From assembly GCA_030848705.1 (NCBI GenBank), contig CM061236.1, positions 54,145,481-54,209,480 of the forward strand: a stretch of 64,000 nt of DNA, given 5' to 3'. Both the position numbers and the translations under genes were made by a program. Of this stretch, positions 38,639-53,000 are shown in pieces (within the stretch, counting starts at the first letter, position 1; every line of letters starts with the position of its first letter). Under the pieces are notes generated by a model that saw only the letters and a program-made list of their open reading frames with translations, did not search any database and was not told the DNA's origin. This DNA is from Heracleum sosnowskyi. Its lineage: Eukaryota; Streptophyta; Magnoliopsida; Apiales; Apiaceae.

Positions 38639-40851
38639 ATTAAAATAATATCATAATATACATGAACTTTGACCACTTTTTGGGATCCTCATATACCAGT
38701 TTCATCCGAGTCAATTTCGGTTTTAGTTTAGCCAAACAAACCAATTTAAGTCAATTTCCACCACATTAGAGTGGATTTCGACCACTTCTTGTCATGATTA
38801 ACATATTATCATAAAATACATCAACTATGACCATTTTTTTGGGTCCTCCAATAACAGTTTCATCCGAGTCAATTTCGGCTCTAGTTTGGCCAAAATAACC
38901 AATTTAAGTCACTTTCCACCACTTTAGATTGGATTTCGACCACATCCTGGCATGATTAACATATTATCATAATATACATGAACTTTGACCACTTTTTGGG
39001 ATCCTTATTTACCAGTTTCATCCGAGTCAATTTCGGTTTTAGTTTAGCCAAACAAAACCAATTTAAGTCAATTTCCACCACATTAGAGTGGATTTCTACC
39101 ACTTCTTGGCATGATTAACATATTATAATAAAATACATCAACTATGACCATTTTTTGGGGTCCTCCAATTACAGTTTCATCCGAGTCAATTTCGGCTCTA
39201 GTTTGGCCAAAGTAACCAATTTAAGTCACTTTCCACCACTTTCGATTGGATTTCGACCACATCCTGGCATGATTAACATAATATCATAATATACATGAAC
39301 TTTGACCACTTTTTGGGATCCTCATATACCAGTTTCATCCGAGTCAATTTCGGCTTTAGTTTAGCCAAACAAACCAATTTAAGTCAATTTCCACCACATT
39401 AGAGTGGATTTCGACCACTTCTTGTCATGATTAACATATTATCATAAAATACATCAACTATGACCATTTTTTGGGGTCCTCCAATAACATTTTCATCCGA
39501 GTCAATTTCGGCTCTAGTTTGGCCAAAGTAACCAATTTAAGTCACTTTCCACCACTTTAGATTCGATTTCGACCACATCCTGGCATGATTAACATAATAT
39601 CATAATATACATGAACTTTCACCACTTTTTGGGATCCTCATATACCAGTTTCATCCGAGTCAATTTCGGCTTTAGTTTAGCCAAACAAACCAATTTAAGT
39701 CAATTTCCACCACATTAGAGTGGATTTCGACCACTTCCTGGCATGATTAACATATTTTCAGAATTTACATCAACTATTACCATTTTTTGGGGTCCTCCAA
39801 TAACAGTTTCACCCAAGTCAATTTCGGCTCTAGTTTGGCCAAACTAACCAATTTTAGTCACTTTCCACCACTTTAGAGTGGATTTCGACCACATCATGGC
39901 ATGATTAAAATAATATCATAATATACATGAACTTTGACCACTTTTTGGGATCCTCATATACCAGTTTCATCCGAGTCAATTTCGGTTTTAGTTTAGCCAA
40001 ACAAACCAATTTAAGTCAATTTCCACCACATTAGAGTGGATTTCGACCACTTCTTGTCATGATTAACATATTATCATAAAATACATCAACTATGACCATT
40101 TTTTTGGGTCCTCCAATAACAGTTTCATCCGAGTCAATTTCGGCTCTAGTTTGGCCAAAATAACCAATTTAAGTCACTTTCCACCACTTTAGATTGGATT
40201 TCGACCACATCCTGGCATGATTAACATATTATCATAATATACATGAACTTTGACCACTTTTTGGGATTCTTATTTACCAGTTTCATCCGAGTCAATTTCG
40301 GTTTTAGTTTTGCCAAACAAACCAATTTAAGTCAATTTCCACCACATTAGAGTGGATTTCTACCACTTCTTGGCATGATTAACATATTATAATAAAATAC
40401 ATCAACTATGACCATTTTTTGGGGTCCTCCAATAACAGTTTCATCCGAGTCAATTTCGGCTCTAGTTTGGCCAAAGTAACCAATTTAAGTCACTTTGCAC
40501 CACTTTAGATTGGATTTCGACCACATCCTGGCATGATTAACATAATATCATAATATACATGAACTTTGACAACTTTTTGGGATCCTCATATACCAGTTTC
40601 ATCCGAGTCAATTTCGGCTTTAGTTTAGCCAAACAAACCAATTTAAGTCAATTTCCACCACATTAGAGTGGATTTCGACCACTTCTTGTCATGATTAACA
40701 TATTATCATAAAATACATCAACTATGACCATTTTTTGGGGTCCTCCAATAACATTTTCATCCGAGTCAATTTCGGCTCTAGTTTGGCCAAAGTAACCAAT
40801 TTAAGTCACTTTCCACCACTTTAGATTCGATTTCGACCACATCCTGGCATG

Positions 40852-41641
40852 ATTAACATAATATCATAATATACATGAACTTTGACCACTTTTTGGGATC
40901 CTCATATACCAGTTTCATCCGAGTCATTTTCGGCTTTAGTTTAGCCAAACAAACCAATTTAAGTCAATTTCCACCACATTAGAGTGGATTTCGACCACAT
41001 CCTGGCATGATTAACAAATTATCATAATATACATGAACTTTGACCACTTTTTGGGATACTCATATACCAGTTTCATCCGAGTCAATTTCGGTTTTAGTTT
41101 GGCCAAACAAACCAATTTAAGTCAATTTCCACCACATTAGAGTGGATTTCTACCACTTCTTGGCATGATTAACATATTATAATAAAATACATCAACTATG
41201 ACCATTTTTTGGGGTCCTCCAATAACAGTTTCATCCGAGTCAATTTCGGCTCTAGTTTGGCCAAAGTAACCAATTTAAGTCACTTTCCACCACTTTAGAT
41301 TGGATTTCGACCACATCCTGGCATGATTAACATAATATCATAATATACATGAACTTTGACCACTTTTTGGGATCCTCATATACCAGTTTCATCCGAGTCA
41401 ATTTCGGCTTTAGTTTAGCCAAACAAACCAATTTAAGTCAATTTCCACCACATTAGAGTGGATTTCGACCACTTCCTGGCACGATTAACATATTTTCAGA
41501 ATTTACATCAACTATTACCATTTTGTGGGGTCCTCCAATAACAGTTTCACCCAAGTCAATTTCGGCTCTAGTTTGGCCAAACTAACCAATTTTAGTCACT
41601 TTCCACCACTTTAGAGTGGATTTCGACCACATCATGGCATG
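40852..41641 (+). repeat. 5-monomer tandem duplication, left copy (790 bp)
   Basis: It holds a class 1 monomer with GAGTCATTTTCGGC, a B-like monomer, a class 2 monomer with ATTATAATAAAATAC, a class 1 monomer and an H-like monomer (TTTTGTGGGG). The same five follow immediately at 41642. Apart from the first monomer (AACATAAT versus AAAATAAT) and CACTTGCCACC near 42074, I saw no differences. Confidence 0.85.
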
Positions 41642-42431
41642 ATTAAAATAATATCATAATATACATGAACTTTGACCACTTTTTGGGATCCTCATATACC
41701 AGTTTCATCCGAGTCATTTTCGGCTTTAGTTTAGCCAAACAAACCAATTTAAGTCAATTTCCACCACATTAGAGTGGATTTCGACCACATCCTGGCATGA
41801 TTAACAAATTATCATAATATACATGAACTTTGACCACTTTTTGGGATACTCATATACCAGTTTCATCCGAGTCAATTTCGGTTTTAGTTTGGCCAAACAA
41901 ACCAATTTAAGTCAATTTCCACCACATTAGAGTGGATTTCTACCACTTCTTGGCATGATTAACATATTATAATAAAATACATCAACTATGACCATTTTTT
42001 GGGGTCCTCCAATAACAGTTTCATCCGAGTCAATTTCGGCTCTAGTTTGGCCAAAGTAACCAATTTAAGTCACTTGCCACCACTTTAGATTGGATTTCGA
42101 CCACATCCTGGCATGATTAACATAATATCATAATATACATGAACTTTGACCACTTTTTGGGATCCTCATATACCAGTTTCATCCGAGTCAATTTCGGCTT
42201 TAGTTTAGCCAAACAAACCAATTTAAGTCAATTTCCACCACATTAGAGTGGATTTCGACCACTTCCTGGCACGATTAACATATTTTCAGAATTTACATCA
42301 ACTATTACCATTTTGTGGGGTCCTCCAATAACAGTTTCACCCAAGTCAATTTCGGCTCTAGTTTGGCCAAACTAACCAATTTTAGTCACTTTCCACCACT
42401 TTAGAGTGGATTTCGACCACATCATGGCATG
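41642..42431 (+). repeat. 5-monomer tandem duplication, right copy (790 bp)
   Basis: Direct repeat of 40852-41641. Its first monomer is a hybrid, with an ATTAAAATAATATC start joined to the GAGTCATTTTCGGC right half. This marks the crossover between the landmark monomer and the F-like monomer. Confidence 0.85.
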
Positions 42432-45400
42432 ATTAAAATAATATCATAATATACATGAACTTTGACCACTTTTTGGGATCCTCATATACCAGTTTCATCC
42501 GAGTCAATTTCGGTTTTAGTTTAGCCAAACAAACCAATTTAAGTCAATTTCCACCACATTAGAGTGGATTTCGACCACTTCTTGTCATGATTAACATATT
42601 ATCATAAAATACATCAACTATGACCATTTTTTTGGGTCCTCCAATAACAGTTTCATCCGAGTCAATTTCGGCTCTAGTTTGGCCAAAATAACCAATTTAA
42701 GTCACTTTCCACCACTTTAGATTGGATTTCGACCACATCCTGGCATGATTAACATATTATCATAATATACATGAACTTTGACCACTTTTTGGGATCCTTA
42801 TTTACCAGTTTCATCCGAGTCAATTTCGGTTTTAGTTTAGCCAAACAAACCAATTTAAGTCAATTTCCACCACATTAGAGTGGATTTCTACCACTTCTTG
42901 GCATGATTAACATATTATAATAAAATACATCAACTATGACCATTTTTTGGGGTCCTCCAATTACAGTTTCATCCGAGTCAATTTCGGCTCTAGTTTGGCC
43001 AAAGTAACCAATTTAAGTCACTTTCCACCACTTTCGATTGGATTTCGACCACATCCTGGCATGATTAACATAATATCATAATATACATGAACTTTGACCA
43101 CTTTTTGGGATCCTCATATACCAGTTTCATCCGAGTCAATTTCGGCTTTAGTTTAGCCAAACAAACCAATTTAAGTCAATTTCCACCACATTAGAGTGGA
43201 TTTCGACCACTTCTTGTCATGATTAACATATTATCATAAAATACATCAACTATGACCATTTTTTGGGGTCCTCCAATAACATTTTCATCCGAGTCAATTT
43301 CGGCTCTAGTTTGGCCAAAGTAACCAATTTAAGTCACTTTCCACCACTTTAGATTCGATTTCGACCACATCCTGGCATGATTAACATAATATCATAATAT
43401 ACATGAACTTTCACCACTTTTTGGGATCCTCATATACCAGTTTCATCCGAGTCAATTTCGGCTTTAGTTTAGCCAAACAAACCAATTTAAGTCAATTTCC
43501 ACCACATTAGAGTGGATTTCGACCACTTCCTGGCATGATTAACATATTTTCAGAATTTACATCAACTATTACCATTTTTTGGGGTCCTCCAATAACAGTT
43601 TCACCCAAGTCAATTTCGGCTCTAGTTTGGCCAAACTAACCAATTTTAGTCACTTTCCACCACTTTAGAGTGGATTTCGACCACATCATGGCATGATTAA
43701 AATAATATCATAATATACATGAACTTTGACCACTTTTTGGGATCCTCATATACCAGTTTCATCCGAGTCAATTTCGGTTTTAGTTTAGCCAAACAAACCA
43801 ATTTAAGTCAATTTCCACCACATTAGAGTGGATTTCGACCACTTCTTGTCATGATTAACATATTATCATAAAATACATCAACTATGACCATTTTTTTGGG
43901 TCCTCCAATAACAGTTTCATCCGAGTCAATTTCGGCTCTAGTTTGGCCAAAATAACCAATTTAAGTCACTTTCCACCACTTTAGATTGGATTTCGACCAC
44001 ATCCTGGCATGATTAACATATTATCATAATATACATGAACTTTGACCACTTTTTGGGATTCTTATTTACCAGTTTCATCCGAGTCAATTTCGGTTTTAGT
44101 TTTGCCAAACAAACCAATTTAAGTCAATTTCCACCACATTAGAGTGGATTTCTACCACTTCTTGGCATGATTAACATATTATAATAAAATACATCAACTA
44201 TGACCATTTTTTGGGGTCCTCCAATAACAGTTTCATCCGAGTCAATTTCGGCTCTAGTTTGGCCAAAGTAACCAATTTAAGTCACTTTGCACCACTTTAG
44301 ATTGGATTTCGACCACATCCTGGCATGATTAACATAATATCATAATATACATGAACTTTGACAACTTTTTGGGATCCTCATATACCAGTTTCATCCGAGT
44401 CAATTTCGGCTTTAGTTTAGCCAAACAAACCAATTTAAGTCAATTTCCACCACATTAGAGTGGATTTCGACCACTTCTTGTCATGATTAACATATTATCA
44501 TAAAATACATCAACTATGACCATTTTTTGGGGTCCTCCAATAACATTTTCATCCGAGTCAATTTCGGCTCTAGTTTGGCCAAAGTAACCAATTTAAGTCA
44601 CTTTCCACCACTTTAGATTCGATTTCGACCACATCCTGGCATGATTAACATAATATCATAATATACATGAACTTTGACCACTTTTTGGGATCCTCATATA
44701 CCAGTTTCATCCGAGTCATTTTCGGCTTTAGTTTAGCCAAACAAACCAATTTAAGTCAATTTCCACCACATTAGAGTGGATTTCGACCACTTCTTGTCAT
44801 GATTAACATATTATCATAAAATACATCAACTATGACCATTTTTTGGGGTCCTCCAATAACAGTTTCATCCGAGACAATTTCGGCTCTAGTTTGGCCAAAG
44901 TAACCAATTTAAGTCACTTTCCACCACTTTAGATCGGATTTCGACCACATCCTGGCATGATTAACATAATATCATAATATACATGAACTTTGACCACTTT
45001 TTGGGATCCTCATATACCAGTTTCATCCGAGTCAATTTTGGTTTTAGTTTAGCCAAACAAACCAATTTAAGTCAATTTCCACCACATTAGAGTGGATTTC
45101 GACCACTTCTTGTCATGATTAACATATTATCATAAAATACATCAACTATGACCATTTTTTTGGGTCCTCCAATAACAGTTTCATCCGAGTCAATTTCGGC
45201 TCTAGTTTGGCCAAAGTAACCAATTTAAGTCACTTTCCACCACTTTAGATTGGATTTCGACCACATCCTGGCATGATTAACATATTGTCATAATATACAT
45301 GAACTTTGACCACTTTTTGGGATCCTTATATACCAGTTTTATCCGAGTCAATTTCGGTTTTAGTTTAGCCAAACAAACCAATTTAAGTCAATTTCCACCA

Positions 45401-46381
45401 CATTAGAGTGGATTTCGACCACTTCTTGGCATGATTAACATATTATAATAAAATACATCAACTATGACCATTTTTTGGGGTCCTCCAATAACAGTTTCAT
45501 CCGAGTCAATTTCGGCTCTAGTTTGGCCAAAATAACCAATTTAAGTCACTTTCCACCACTTTAGATTGGATTTTGACCACATCCTGGCATGATTAACATA
45601 ATATCATAATATACATGAACTTTGACCACTTTTTGGGATCCTCATATACCAGTTTCATCCGAGTCATTTTCGGCTTTAGTTTAGCCAAACAAACCAATTT
45701 AAGTCAATTTCCACCACATTAGAGTGGATTTCGACCACATCCTGGCATGATTAACAAATTATCATAATATACATGAACTTTGACCACTTTTTGGGATACT
45801 CATATACCAGTTTCATCCGAGTCAATTTCGGTTTTAGTTTGGCCAAACAAACCAATTTAAGTCAATTTCCACCACATTAGAGTGGATTTCTACCACTTCT
45901 TGGCATGATTAACATATTATAATAAAATACATCAACTATGACCATTTTTTGGGGTCCTCCAATAACAGTTTCATCCGAGTCAATTTCGGCTCTAGTTTGG
46001 CCAAAGTAACCAATTTAAGTCACTTTCCACCACTTTCGATTGGATTTCGACCACATCCTGGCATGATTAACATAATATCATAATATACATGAACTTTGAC
46101 CACTTTTTGGGATCCTCATATACCAGTTTCATCCGAGTCAATTTCGGCTTTAGTTTAGCCAAACAAACCAATTTAAGTCAATTTCCACCACATTAGAGTG
46201 GATTTCGACCACTTCCTGGCACGATTAACATATTTTCAGAATTTACATCAACTATTACCATTTTGTGGGGTCCTCCAATAACAGTTTCACCCAAGTCAAT
46301 TTCGGCTCTAGTTTGGCCAAACTAACCAATTTTAGTCACTTTCCACCACTTTAGAGTGGATTTCGACCACATCATGGCATG
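42432..46381 (+). repeat. 25-monomer unit (3950 bp)
   Basis: It starts at the ATTAAAATAATATC landmark, which recurs internally at 43696 (1264 bp in) and at the next unit start, 46382. The first 14 or so monomers match 38639-40850 and 46382-48600. It contains the GAGACAATTTCGG monomer near 44872, a TATTGTC class 1 monomer near 45286 and a B-like insertion near 45756. Confidence 0.78.
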
Positions 46382-49300
46382 ATTAAAATAATATCATAAT
46401 ATACATGAACTTTGACCACTTTTTGGGATCCTCATATACCAGTTTCATCCAAGTCAATTTCGGTTTTAGTTTAGCCAAACAAACCAATTTAAGTCAATTT
46501 CCACCACATTAGAGTGGATTTCGACCACTTCTTGTCATGATTAACATATTATCATAAAATACATCAACTATGACCATTTTTTTGGGTCCTCCAATAACAG
46601 TTTCATCCGAGTCAATTTCGGCTCTAGTTTGGCCAAAATAACCAATTTAAGTCACTTTCCACCACTTTAGATTGGATTTCGACCACATCCTGGCATGATT
46701 AACATATTATCATAATATACATGAACTTTGACCACTTTTTGGGATCCTTATTTACCAGTTTCATCCGAGTCAATTTCGGTTTTAGTTTAGCCAAACAAAC
46801 CAATTTAAGTCAATTTCCACCACATTAGAGTGGATTTCTACCACTTCTTGGCATGATTAACATATTATAATAAAATACATCAACTATGACCATTTTTTGG
46901 GGTCCTCCAATTACAGTTTCATCCGAGTCAATTTCGGCTCTAGTTTGGCCAAAGTAACCAATTTAAGTCACTTTCCACCACTTTCGATTGGATTTCGACC
47001 ACATCCTGGCATGATTAACATAATATCATAATATACATGAACTTTGACCACTTTTTGGGATCCTCATATACCAGTTTCATCCGAGTCAATTTCGGCTTTA
47101 GTTTAGCCAAACAAACCAATTTAAGTCAATTTCCACCACATTAGAGTGGATTTCGACCACTTCTTGTCATGATTAACATATTATCATAAAATACATCAAC
47201 TATGACCATTTTTTGGGGTCCTCCAATAACATTTTCATCCGAGTCAATTTCGGCTCTAGTTTGGCCAAAGTAACCAATTTAAGTCACTTTCCACCACTTT
47301 AGATTCGATTTCGACCACATCCTGGCATGATTAACATAATATCATAATATACATGAACTTTCACCACTTTTTGGGATCCTCATATACCAGTTTCATCCGA
47401 GTCAATTTCGGCTTTAGTTTAGCCAAACAAACCAATTTAAGTCAATTTCCACCACATTAGAGTGGATTTCGACCACTTCCTGGCATGATTAACATATTTT
47501 CAGAATTTACATCAACTATTACCATTTTTTGGGGTCCTCCAATAACAGTTTCACCCAAGTCAATTTCGGCTCTAGTTTGGCCAAACTAACCAATTTTAGT
47601 CACTTTCCACCACTTTAGAGTGGATTTCGACCACATCATGGCATGATTAAAATAATATCATAATATACATGAACTTTGACCACTTTTTGGGATCCTCATA
47701 TACCAGTTTCATCCGAGTCAATTTCGGTTTTAGTTTAGCCAAACAAACCAATTTAAGTCAATTTCCACCACATTAGAGTGGATTTCGACCACTTCTTGTC
47801 ATGATTAACATATTATCATAAAATACATCAACTATGACCATTTTTTTGGGTCCTCCAATAACAGTTTCATCCGAGTCAATTTCGGCTCTAGTTTGGCCAA
47901 AATAACCAATTTAAGTCACTTTCCACCACTTTAGATTGGATTTCGACCACATCCTGGCATGATTAACATATTATCATAATATACATGAACTTTGACCACT
48001 TTTTGGGATCCTCATATACCAGTTTCATCCGAGTCAATTTCGGTTTTAGTTTAGCCAAACAAACCAATTTAAGTCAATTTCCACCACATTAGAGTGGATT
48101 TCGACCACTTCTTGTCATGATTAACATATTATCATAAAATACATCAACTATGACCATTTTTTTGGGTCCTCCAATAACAGTTTCATCCGAGTCAATTCCG
48201 GCTCTAGTTTGGCCAAAATAACCAATTTAAGTCACTTTCCACCACTTTAGATTGGATTTCGACCACATCCTGGCATGATTAACATATTATCATAATATAC
48301 ATGAACTTTGACCACTTTTTGGGATTCTTATTTACCAGTTTCATCCGAGTCAATTTCGGTTTTAGTTTTGCCAAACAAACCAATTTAAGTCAATTTCCAC
48401 CACATTAGAGTGGATTTCTACCACTTCTTGGCATGATTAACATATTATAATAAAATACATCAACTATGACCATTTTTTGGGGTCCTCCAATAACAGTTTC
48501 ATCCGAGTCAATTTCGGCTCTAGTTTGGCCAAAGTAACCAATTTAAGTCACTTTCCACCACTTTAGATTGGATTTCGACCACATCCTGGCATGATTAACA
48601 TAATATCATAATATACATGAACTTTGACCACTTTTTGGGATCCTCATATACCAGTTTCATCCGAGTCAATTTCGGCTTTAGTTTAGCCAAACAAACCAAT
48701 TTAAGTCAATTTCCACCACATTAGAGTGGATTTCGACCACTTCTTGTCATGATTAACATATTATCATAAAATACATCAACTATGACCATTTTTTGGGGTA
48801 CTCCAATAACAGTTTCATCCGAGTCAATTTCGGCTCTAGCTTGGCCAAAGTAACCAATTTAAGTCACTTTCCACCACTTTAGATTGGATTTCGACCACAT
48901 CCTGGCATGATTAACATTTTATCATAAAATACATGAACTTTGACCACTTTTTGGGATCCTTATATACCAGTTTCATCCGAGTCAATTTCGGTTTTAGTTT
49001 GGCCAAACAAACCAGTTTAAGTCAATTTCCACCACATTAGAGTGGATTTCGACCACATCCTGGCATGATTAACATATTATCATAATATACATGAACTTTG
49101 ACCACTTTTTGGGATACTCATATACCAGTTTCATCCGAGTCAATTTCGGTTTTAGTTTGGCCAAACAAACCAATTTAAGTCAATTTCCACCACATTAGAG
49201 TGGATTTCGACCATTTCCTGGCATGATTAACATATTTTCAGAATTTACATCAACTATTACCATTTTTTGGGGTCCTCCAATAACAGTTTCACCCGAGTCA

Positions 49301-50015
49301 ATTTCGGCTCTAGTTTGGCCAAAGTAACCAATTTAAGTCACTTTCCACCACTTTAGATTGGATTTCGACCACATCCTGGCATGATTAACATAATATCATA
49401 ATATACATGAACTTTGACAACTTTTTGGGATCCTCATATACCAGTTTCATCCGAGTCAATTTCGGTTTTAGTTTAGCCAAACAAACCAATTTAAGTCAAT
49501 TTCCACCACATTAGAGTGGATTTCGACCACTTCCTGTCATGATTAACATAGTATCATAAAATACATCAACTATGACCATTTTTTGGGGTCCTACAATAAC
49601 AGTTTCATACGAGTCAATTTCGGCTCTAGTTTGGCCAAAGTAACCAATATAAGTCACTTTCCACCACTTTAGATTGGATTTCGACCACATCCTGGCATGA
49701 TTAAAATAATATCATAATATACATGAACTTTGACCACTTTTTGGGATCCTCATATACCAGTTTCATCCGAGTCAATTTCGGTTTTAGTTTAGCCAAACAA
49801 ACCAATTTAAGTCAATTTCCACCACATTAGAGTGGATTTCGACCACTTCCTGGCATGATTAACATATTTTCAGAATTTACATCAACTATTACCATTTTTT
49901 GGGGTCCTCCAATAACAGTTTCACCCGAGTCAATTTCAGCTCTAGTTTGGCCAAACTAACCAATTTTAGTCACTTTCCACCACTTTAGAGTGGATTTCGA
50001 CCACATCATGGCATG
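46382..50015 (+). repeat. 23-monomer unit (3634 bp)
   Basis: It starts and ends at the ATTAAAATAATATC landmark with an internal occurrence at 47646. Compared with 42432 it has one additional dimer around 47962-48277 (private variant GTCAATTCCGGC near 48190). It then switches near 48.6-48.9 kb into sequence matching 31.9-33.3 kb (TAGCTTGGCC, ATTAACATTTTATCATAAAAT, TTTCATACGAG). Confidence 0.77.
48910..50015 (+). repeat. Intact counterpart of the 32201-33266 segment
   Basis: Seven full-length monomers matching 32201-33266 at a distance of 16709 bp before the truncated unit and 16749 bp after it. Shared rare markers are AACATAGTATCATAAAAT, GGGGTCCTACAATAACAG and TTTCATACGAG. The 40 bp difference is accounted for exactly by the deletion in 32675-32792. 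Confidence 0.85.
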
Positions 50016-53000
50016 ATTAAAATAATATCATAATATACATGAACTTTGACCACTTTTTGGGATCCTCATATACCAGTTTCATCCGAGTCAATTTCGGTTT
50101 TAGTTTAGCCAAACAAACTAATTTAAGTCAATTTCCACCACATTAAAGTGGATTTCGACCACTTCTTGTCATGATTAACATATTATCATAAAATACGTCA
50201 ACTATGACCATTTTTTTGGGTCCTCCAATAACAGTTTCATCCGAGTCAATTTCGGCTCTAGTTTGGCCAAAGTAACCAATTTAAGTCACTTTCCACCACT
50301 TTAGATTGGATTTCGACCACATCCTGGCATGATTAACATATTGTCATAATATACATGAACTTTGACCACTTTTTGGGATCCTTATATACCAGTTTTATCC
50401 GAGTCAATTTCGGTTTTAGTTTAGCCAAAAAAACCAATTTAAGTCAATTTCCACCACATTAGAGTGGATTTCGACCACTTCTTGGCATGATTAACATATT
50501 ATAATAAAATACATCAACTATGACCATTTTTTGGGGTCCTCCAATAACAGTTTCATCCGAGTCAATTTCGGCTCTAGTTTGGCCAAAGTAACCAATTTAA
50601 GTCACTTTCCACCACTTTAGATTGGATTTCGACCACATCCTGGCATGATTAACATAATATCATAATATACATGAACTTTGACCACTTTTTGGGATCCTCA
50701 TATACCAGTTTCATCCGAGTCATTTTCGGCTTTAGTTTAGCCAAACAAACCAATTTAAGTCAATTTCCACCACATTAGAGTGGATTTCGACCACTTCTTG
50801 TCATGATTAACATATTATCATAAAATACATCAACTATGACCATTTTTTGGGGTCCTCCAATAACAGTTTCATCCGAGACAATTTCGGCTCTAGTTTGGCC
50901 AAAGTAACCAATTTAAGTCACTTTCCACCACTTTAGATTGGATTTCGACCACATCCTGGCATGATTAACATATTGTCATAATATACATGAACTTTGACCA
51001 CTTTTTGGGATCCTTATATACCAGTTTTATCCGAGTCAATTTCGGTTTTAGTTTAGCCAAACAAACCAATTTAAGTCAATTTCCACCACATTAGAGTGGA
51101 TTTCGACCACTTCTTGGCATGATTAACATATTATAATAAAATACATCAACTATGACCATTTTTTGGGGTCCTCCAATAACAGTTTCATCCGAGTCAATTT
51201 CGGCTCTAGTTTGGCCAAAATAACCAATTTAAGTCACTTTCCACCACTTTAGATTGGATTTTGACCACATCCTGGCATGATTAACATAATATCATAATAT
51301 ACATGAACTTTGACCACTTTTTGGGATCCTCATATACCAGTTTCATCCGAGTCATTTTCGGCTTTAGTTTAGCCAAACAAACCAATTTAAGTCAATTTCC
51401 ACCACATTAGAGTGGATTTCGACCACTTCTTGTCATGATTAACATATTATCATAAAATACATCAACTATGACCATTTTTTGGGGTCCTCCAATAACAGTT
51501 TCATCCGAGTCAATTTCGGCTCTAGTTTGGCCAAAGTAACCAATTTAAGTCACTTTCCACCACTTTAGATTGGATTTCGACCACATCCTGGCATGATTAA
51601 CATAATATCATAATATACATGAACTTTGACCACTTTTTGGGATCCTCATATACCAGTTTCATCCGAGTCAATTTCGGTTTTAGTTTAGCCAAACAAACCA
51701 ATTTAAGTCAATTTCCACCACATTAGAGTGGATTTCGACCACTTCTTGTCATGATTAACATATTATCATAAAATACATCAACTATGACCATTTTTTGGGG
51801 TCCTCTAATAACAGTTTCATCCGAGTCAATTTCGGCTCTAGTTTGGCCAAAGTAACCAATTTAAGTCGCTTTCCACCACTTTAGATTGGATTTCGACCAC
51901 ATCCTTGCATGATTAACATAATATCATAATATACATGAACTTTGACCACTTTTTGGGATCCTCATATACCAGTTTCATCCGAGTCAATTTCGGTTTTAGT
52001 TTAGCCAAACAAACCAATTTAAGTCAATTTCCACCACATTAAAGTGGATTTCGACCACTTCTTGTCATGATTAACATATTATCATAAAATACATCAACTA
52101 TGACCATTTTTTTGGGTCCTCAAATAACAGTTTCATCCGAGTCAATTTCGGCTCTAGTTTGGCCAAAGTAACCAATTTAAGTCACTTTCCACCACTTTAG
52201 ATTTGATTTCGACCACATCCTGGCATGATTAACATATTGTCATAATATACATGAACTTTGACCACTTTTTGGGATCCTTATATACCAGTTTTATCCGAGT
52301 CAATTTCGGTTTTAGTTTAGCCAAACAAACCAATTTAAGTCAATTTCCACCACATTAGAGTGGATTTCGACCACTTCTTGGCATGATTAACATATTATAA
52401 TAAAATACATCAACTATGACCATTTTTTGGGGTCCTCCAATAACAGTTTCATCCGAGTCAATTTCGGCTCTAGTTTGGCCAAAGTAACCAATTTAAGTCA
52501 CTTTCCACCACTTTAGATTGGATTTCGACCACATCCTGGCATGATTAACATAATATCATAATATACATGAACTTTGACCACTTTTTGGGATCCTCATATA
52601 CCAGTTTCATCCGAGTCATTTTCGGCTTTAGTTTAGCCAAACAAACCAATTTAAGTCAATTTCCACCACATTAGAGTGGATTTCGACCACTTCTTGTCAT
52701 GATTAACATATTATCATAAAATACATCAACTATGACCATTTTTTGGGGTCCTCCAATAACAGTTTCATCCGAGTCAATTTCGGCTCTAGTTTGGCCAAAG
52801 TAACCAATTTAAGTCACTTTCCACCACTTTAGATTGGATTTCGACCACATCCTGGCATGATTAACATAATATCATAATATACATGAACTTTGACCACTTT
52901 TTGGGATCCTCATATACCAGTTTCATCCGAGTCAATTTCGGTTTTAGTTTAGCCAAACAAACCAATTTAAGTCAATTTCCACCACATTAGAGTGGATTTC

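Larger units (their letters stand above)
38639..42431 (+). repeat. About 24-monomer unit (3793 bp)
   Basis: It begins with the CATCATGG/ATTAAAATAATATC landmark. That landmark recurs internally at 39904 and 41642 and at the next unit start, 42432. A single extra A (CAAACAAAACCAA near 39050) makes the first internal spacing 1265 rather than 1264 bp. The right end contains the 790 bp tandem pair described separately. Confidence 0.78.
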
